Shown here piece after piece: positions 60,093-64,000 of a stretch of DNA of 64,000 nucleotides (within the stretch, counting starts at the first letter, position 1; each line of letters starts with the position of its first letter). Made by a program: the position numbers and the translations under genes. The notes under the pieces were generated by a model. The model was not told where the DNA came from, made no database searches, and worked only from the letters and a program-made list of their open reading frames with translations. The stretch is from the NCBI GenBank assembly GCA_021776685.1, contig JAJFFJ010000043.1, forward strand, positions 1-64,000, in the 5' to 3' direction. This stretch comes from Alphaproteobacteria bacterium (lineage in GTDB: Bacteria; Pseudomonadota; Alphaproteobacteria; Bin65).

Positions 60093-61508
60093 CTAACGAC
60101 CATAGGTGTCATCGATTCTCTCGATGTCATCTTCGCTGATTCGCAGGCCCAACTGAATCTCGATGAGGATCAAGTCTGTAGCACCAGCGTTGGCGATTCG
60201 ATGGAGTTCTCCTGCGGGAACATGGATTCTGTCGCCCTCACTTGCCGTGTTGGTTAGGTCGCCGACTTTCACTTCAGCCTCACCCTGAACAATCAACCAA
60301 TGTTCATCGCGGTGCTTGTGGCGCTGCAGGCTCATGGCGCTACGCGGTCGAACAATAATTTCCTTTATCTGGTATCTCTCACCCGCTCCCAGCTTTCGAA
60401 AGGTGCCCCATGGCCGCTGTTCTGCCAATGGCTCGTGTGTCTCCCGATGGTATTTGGGCTGAAGGTCATCCACCAAGGTTGACAGGTGGCTTGCTTGATC
60501 CCTATGGGCGACGAGCACCGCGTCCGGCGTTGCAACAACCGCGACATCACTGAGGCCAACGGCTGCAACAAGGGGGCCACTCGAAAACAATACGCTTGAT
60601 CGAACGTTAGAGAGGACAATGTTTCCTTGAGTGAGATTATCTTCGGCGTCTCTGGCCCCGGCGTGCCAAAGCGCGTTCCAGTTGCCTAGGTCAGACCATT
60701 CCAGATCCGTGGGCCTGCATACCACGGCATCAGTTTTTTCCATGATTGCGTAGTCGATCGAGATTGCTGGCGCTTGGGCAAAATTATTCTCGTCTATTCG
60801 AAGCCTGCCGTCGGCCACAGTTCCTGATGTGACCGCTCGTAAAACTGGATCCCAAATATCGCGAGCATGCCTTTTAAATTGGCGAATCATCGTGCTTGGT
60901 TTGAAGCAGAATATGCCTGTATTCCAAAATACGTCGCCATCTGAAATCAGCTGCGCCGCATCGTCGGAAGAAGGCTTTTCGATGAAGCGAGCAACCCTCC
61001 GTGTGTTTCCAACGCCATCTCGCGCTGAAAGCTTGATATAGCCAAGTGTTTCATCGGGGCGGTTTGGCTTGACACCGATGAGGCCGATATAGCCTGCGTC
61101 CGCAGCAGGTATCAGATCCGCAATGGTTTCGGCAAACTCGTCGACCTTGGGAATTAATTGATCACTGGGCAGCACAACGACCGGTTCATCGCGGCCGCCC
61201 AAGGCCAAGTACGCGCAAGCCGCCGCAATGGCAGGAGCGGTATTGCGTCCCGATGGCTCGCCAATAATCATCTCTGTGGTCGCCGCGGCGGCATCAAGGT
61301 GCTTCCTCACCAGATACTCATTCTCGACTGTCGAGATCGCGATAATGGAACTGAAAAGGTCACCACTAACTCGTCGAGCGGCTTGTTCGAGCAGTGAGGA
61401 GTCGCTCAGAAGGTTTTGGAACTGCTTCGGAGATCTAACCCGGGAAACTGGCCAAAGCCTAGTTCCCGCGCCTCCACAAAGAATGATTGGGGTCACTCGC
61501 ATACGCAC
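60093..61508 (-). CDS. manC: mannose-1-phosphate guanylyltransferase/mannose-6-phosphate isomerase
   Basis: 471 residues, full length for the bifunctional type. The pyrophosphorylase signature is IILCGGAGTRLWPVSRVRSPKQF at the N-terminus. FIEKPSSDDAAQLI and the GMP-side region EWSDLGNWNALWHAGA follow. The C-terminal cupin isomerase domain is RPWGTFRKLGAGERYQIKEI, then RHKHRDEHWLIVQGEAEVKVGD. It makes GDP-mannose, the substrate of gmd. The start is ATG 61508 or, two codons in, 61502. It is divergent from the fragment at 61567. Confidence 0.95.
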   Translation of the reverse strand: MRMRVTPIILCGGAGTRLWPVSRVRSPKQFQNLLSDSSLLEQAARRVSGDLFSSIIAISTVENEYLVRKHLDAAAATTEMIIGEPSGRNTAPAIAAACAYLALGGRDEPVVVLPSDQLIPKVDEFAETIADLIPAADAGYIGLIGVKPNRPDETLGYIKLSARDGVGNTRRVARFIEKPSSDDAAQLISDGDVFWNTGIFCFKPSTMIRQFKRHARDIWDPVLRAVTSGTVADGRLRIDENNFAQAPAISIDYAIMEKTDAVVCRPTDLEWSDLGNWNALWHAGARDAEDNLTQGNIVLSNVRSSVLFSSGPLVAAVGLSDVAVVATPDAVLVAHRDQASHLSTLVDDLQPKYHRETHEPLAEQRPWGTFRKLGAGERYQIKEIIVRPRSAMSLQRHKHRDEHWLIVQGEAEVKVGDLTNTASEGDRIHVPAGELHRIANAGATDLILIEIQLGLRISEDDIERIDDTYGR

Positions 61509-61566
61509 AAGTATAGGGCGTATAGCATCGTCCTGCTAATCCCATCAGATCCGTCGAAATAGCAGA

Positions 61567-61992
61567 ATGAATTTCTCATCTATCGGGCTCTGGACTGCTC
61601 ATCAGTGCATCGAGCCGGACTGGTTTGACACTTTCCGCGATCGCTATCGCGAGAGCACGCGCTTTGTGAATCAGCAACTGTATCTGGCGGCGCTCGAAAA
61701 CAAACTTACCGTCGCATATTACTGGCTCGGCCACCCACTCAAGGCAGTGGGAAGATTTTTACTTTCGATCGCAATCTATCCTCTTCGCCGGCCGCAGTAT
61801 TCTATCCCAATAGCGGTCGGCTTATGGGTTTATCGGCGTGCCCCGGATATCTCGCAGCCCAGCGGTCGAGGAGGTCAGTCCCCGAGATATCTAGGCCGGT
61901 TTGGCACGACGCGAATTCCGGCTCATCCAGACGCCAGCGGCGACAATCAATCCAACACCTGCCAGATACTCGAACTTCCAAACGCTGAATGA
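61567..61992 (+). pseudogene. 5'-truncated glycosyltransferase tail
   Basis: The frame encodes NQQLYLAALENKLTVAYYWLGHPLKA and FLLSIAIYPLRRPQYS, which align with the C-terminal tail of the GT2 at 49579-50448 (AAIHHEIAVARFNDRRYLASL, MISITIYPFRESSFYS). No GT catalytic domain precedes it; the upstream DNA is the manC gene. Beyond about 61842 the frame runs antisense into the O-antigen ligase relic and is not meaningful. Confidence 0.5.
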
Positions 61993-63087
61993 AGAAGATG
62001 AGATCACAGCAATGGTTGCCGCCAAGCTGCCCAGCAAGGCGCGGCCACAGGGCGTAGTTATCCTGCGCATCGCCGCCAACAATCCAAGAACCAATACTGC
62101 CAACCATATAGTCAGACCGATGAGTCCGGTCTCGATGGCGATTTCCAGCACGCCGTTATGGGGATGCAAAGGCATGCGTTTCGCGGAGTGGGTGATGGTG
62201 CGGCGGGGGGCGCCGCCGACCCGGATTTTAAGAGGCACTGCCTCTGCCCCGCCGGGGAGATGCCGGGAGCTGCCCAGTCCCAGCCAAACAACGGCCGATC
62301 AAGGAATCGCCCCTGCGAAAAATTCCAAACGATCATACGGTGCTGCAGCGAACCCGAAAGGTTGGTTGAAATATTCCACTCTGCAACGAGCCTAGCGGTA
62401 TTTCTGGACGGGAGCAGGGGCAATATAATTGTGGCGGCAACGACGGCGATGAGAGCAAGGGGCAGAAGTCGGGGAAACCAGAAGACAAAAATGAAGGCGA
62501 TGCCTCCCGCAGCAATAGCGATGGTGTTGGTTGCGCTTTCGAGAAAAAGGCTGAGCCCAAAAATCAGCGCTACAAACAGTCCCGTGCGCCATTTGCACCC
62601 AAGTTTCAGCAGGTGCGCTGCGGCTGCCCAGGTCATGAGTGCCAGCATACTCATTGGGAACCCCAGCCAAGCCATGGACACCGGTGGACGCTGATCGAGC
62701 ATTGGCCATTGCCATTTGGGGAGGCCCAGGTCGGTGGTCCGCTCAAAGGCGATGAGGGAAGCAAGCAGAAGGGTTGAGATTAGTGCCGCCCGACCGACTG
62801 CGATATCGCCGCCATCTCGCGCGGAGCTAGTTGAACTGAACGCGAGCGCAAGCGACACAAAGATCAGCGTCGATACTGCAAAAACAAACAGGCTTCGTTC
62901 CGGCTGGATCGACCAAAAACCAGGTCATTCCCTGCCACAGCACAACACCCGCGAGTAGAGCAGCAAGCGGCGCGGAAAATTGCGGCCGCCAGTCCCTGCG
63001 CACCAGGCTGTTGGCGATGAGCGCCAGCGGCAGTAGGCATACCCAAACCGCAATGAAACGCCAGGAATAAACAGCCATCGGCGCCAT
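61891..63087 (-). pseudogene. waaL: O-antigen ligase (Wzy_C), two frameshifts
   Basis: Three overlapping frames make one polytopic membrane protein. The first (63087 to about 62910) has AVYSWRFIAVWVCLLPLALI and ends WFLVDPAG. The second (about 62910 to 62260) continues PERSLFVFAVSTLIFVSLALAF, with several membrane segments and GSLQHRMIVWNFSQGRFLDRPLFGWDW, the Wzy_C motif. The third (about 62260 to 61891) has GGAEAVPLKIRVGGAPRR, then MPLHPHNGVLEIAIETGLIG. The shifts are near 62908 and at the GGGG run 62254-62257. The 5' end may also be lost: a stop precedes the first Met in frame. A sequencing error is possible at either shift. Confidence 0.8.
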
Positions 63088-63232
63088 GCCGACAAGCCAG
63101 ATGCAGAAAAATTTTCCTGATATGTATTGCGCGCAGAAGGTGGCGGACGGAGGCCATGTAAGTCACACAACGCTCTCCCAGGAAATGCGATTGCTGAGAG
63201 GTTCGGCCATTTGTTCGCCTATGGTCATGGCG

Positions 63233-64000
63233 TCAGGCGCCTTTTTCCTGCTCCCGCAGGCATTCTCCAACAAAGTCCAGAAGGCTGCCGCCGGAGTACA
63301 TATAGGCGGGAATACCGGCCGCGTTGCCGGCCGCGATGTCTGTCGGGCGGTCTCCAATGAGAAAGCTGCCCGCTCGGCGGACCGGCCATTCGTCCATTGC
63401 CCTCAACAGCATGCCAGGGTGTGGCTTCCGGCACTCACAATGCTGCCGGTAGGCGCCTTTTCCCTCTTCGGGATGGTGCGGGCAGTAATAAAAGGCATCC
63501 ACATGAGCGGCATCGGTGGTGAGGATTTCGTTCATCCAGCCATGCAGGCTGACCACGGCCTGCTCATCGTAATACCCACGCGCAATACCCGCCTGATTTG
63601 TAACAACGAAAACCAGGTAACCCGCGTCATTCAGCAGTGCAATCGCCTCTCCTGCCTGTTCGTTCCAATCGATTTGTTCGGGCAGGTGCGGATAGCCTGT
63701 ATCGCGATTGATTACCCCGTCCCGGTCCAGAAACGCCGCAGGCCGATGTCGCCAATCCCCAAGCAACCCCTCGGCCCGCGTCAGATCTTCTGGCGTGCCA
63801 ATATCGATGAACCTGCCGGAAAGCTCCATTGCTTCGATCTTCCGCCTGGCGACCAGATCGGGGAATATTTCATTCTCCAGCGAAACGGGTGGGTCCGATA
63901 CCAGATCCACAACCTCACGCCGCAACCAGTAAATGCCGCCATTAATCAGTCCTGATTGTCTCCCGATTTTTTCGGCGAATTGCACAACCCTGCCATCAGC
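63233..64000 (-). CDS. sugar nucleotidyltransferase fused to GmhB-like phosphatase (partial)
   Basis: The frame is open to the right edge, so the 5' end lies outside the window. The visible N-terminal part, NGGIYWLRREVVDLV, SLENEIFPDLVA and GRFIDIGTPEDLTRAE, is the C-terminal end of an HddC/RmlA-type nucleotidyltransferase. It is followed without a break by a HAD-IIIA domain: FLDRDGVINRDTGYPH (motif I), VVTNQAGIARGYY, and the zinc loop YCPHHPEEG...HCECRKPHPGM, then GDRPTDIAAGNAAG. GmhB removes the 7-phosphate of heptose 1,7-bisphosphate. Fusion with the nucleotidyltransferase would join two steps of NDP-heptose synthesis. Confidence 0.9.
   Translation of the reverse strand, partial: ADGRVVQFAEKIGRQSGLINGGIYWLRREVVDLVSDPPVSLENEIFPDLVARRKIEAMELSGRFIDIGTPEDLTRAEGLLGDWRHRPAAFLDRDGVINRDTGYPHLPEQIDWNEQAGEAIALLNDAGYLVFVVTNQAGIARGYYDEQAVVSLHGWMNEILTTDAAHVDAFYYCPHHPEEGKGAYRQHCECRKPHPGMLLRAMDEWPVRRAGSFLIGDRPTDIAAGNAAGIPAYMYSGGSLLDFVGECLREQEKGA

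Noticed and set aside
63086-63955. Plus-strand frame opposite the GmhB fusion
   Set aside because: It is antisense to a phosphatase with all motifs and has no features of its own.
1-64000. Replication origin, integrase gene or rRNA
   Set aside because: None was found; the tRNA at 6374 has no integrase beside it, so it cannot be called an attachment site.

Overview
The window is GC-rich alphaproteobacterial DNA, probably from a Rhodospirillales-like free-living bacterium. That assignment rests on codon use, DUF459-type SGNH hydrolases, IS6-type transposases and the style of the aerobic catabolic genes; no rRNA or housekeeping marker fixes the taxon. One tRNA gene (tRNA-Ile2 type, anticodon CAT) is present, and there is no CRISPR array.

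Left part (1-6.4 kb): the 3' part of an endonuclease/exonuclease/phosphatase gene, a deaminase with a twin-arginine signal, and a minus-strand operon (two SGNH/GDSL hydrolases, an MBOAT acyltransferase, a small membrane protein) that looks like a cell-surface O-acetylation cassette. The tRNA gene follows at 6374-6450.

Mobile and catabolic part (6.45-28.8 kb): three related IS6-family elements (6652-7457, 7912-8719, 15850-16655) lie downstream of the tRNA. The last two are in direct orientation and bracket an operon (quinone oxidoreductase, LLM flavin monooxygenase, ferritin-like diiron protein, acyl-CoA synthetase, TetR regulator, MaoC hydratase, enoyl-CoA hydratase/isomerase), like an IS26-style pseudo-compound transposon. 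The middle copy has lost its second catalytic aspartate. A Pif1-like helicase follows, then a second catabolic block: two FAD-dependent oxidoreductases and an MsnO8-like LLM protein on the minus strand, and an alpha/beta hydrolase plus a three-subunit molybdenum hydroxylase on the plus strand. A decayed phage-type YqaJ nuclease and an XRE-type regulator end this part.

Surface polysaccharide part (29.1-64 kb, running off the right edge): an ABC-2 exporter pair, then a tightly overlapping minus-strand operon for an unusual nucleotide sugar (C-methyltransferase, Gfo/Idh oxidoreductase, epimerase/dehydratase, GmhA-like isomerase, and a fused nucleotidyltransferase-PfkB kinase in reversed HldE order). 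Next come a sulfotransferase with a repeat-built coiled coil, a TIGR04372-like glycosyltransferase, methyltransferases, GT2 enzymes, a HAD protein, and a split transketolase next to two genes I recognise as 'sporadic carbohydrate cluster' families (2OG-Fe(II) oxygenase and LIC12192-like). The right end has Gmd and Fcl, an epimerase, WbuC, a second C-methyltransferase-like protein, NUDIX and phosphotransferase genes, ManC, an O-antigen ligase broken by two frameshifts, and a nucleotidyltransferase/GmhB fusion cut by the window edge.

Together the right half encodes supply of GDP-mannose/GDP-fucose and probably a GDP- or ADP-activated heptose, then tailoring (C-methylation, sulfation, 2OG oxidation, possible two-carbon ketol transfer), assembly and ABC export. 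Several gene remnants show that this locus has been remodelled by recombination. The strongest candidates for undescribed biology are the transketolase/2OG-oxygenase/LIC12192 module (46.5-49.5 kb), the reversed heptose kinase/nucleotidyltransferase, and the IS6-bracketed operon pairing an LLM monooxygenase with a diiron protein.
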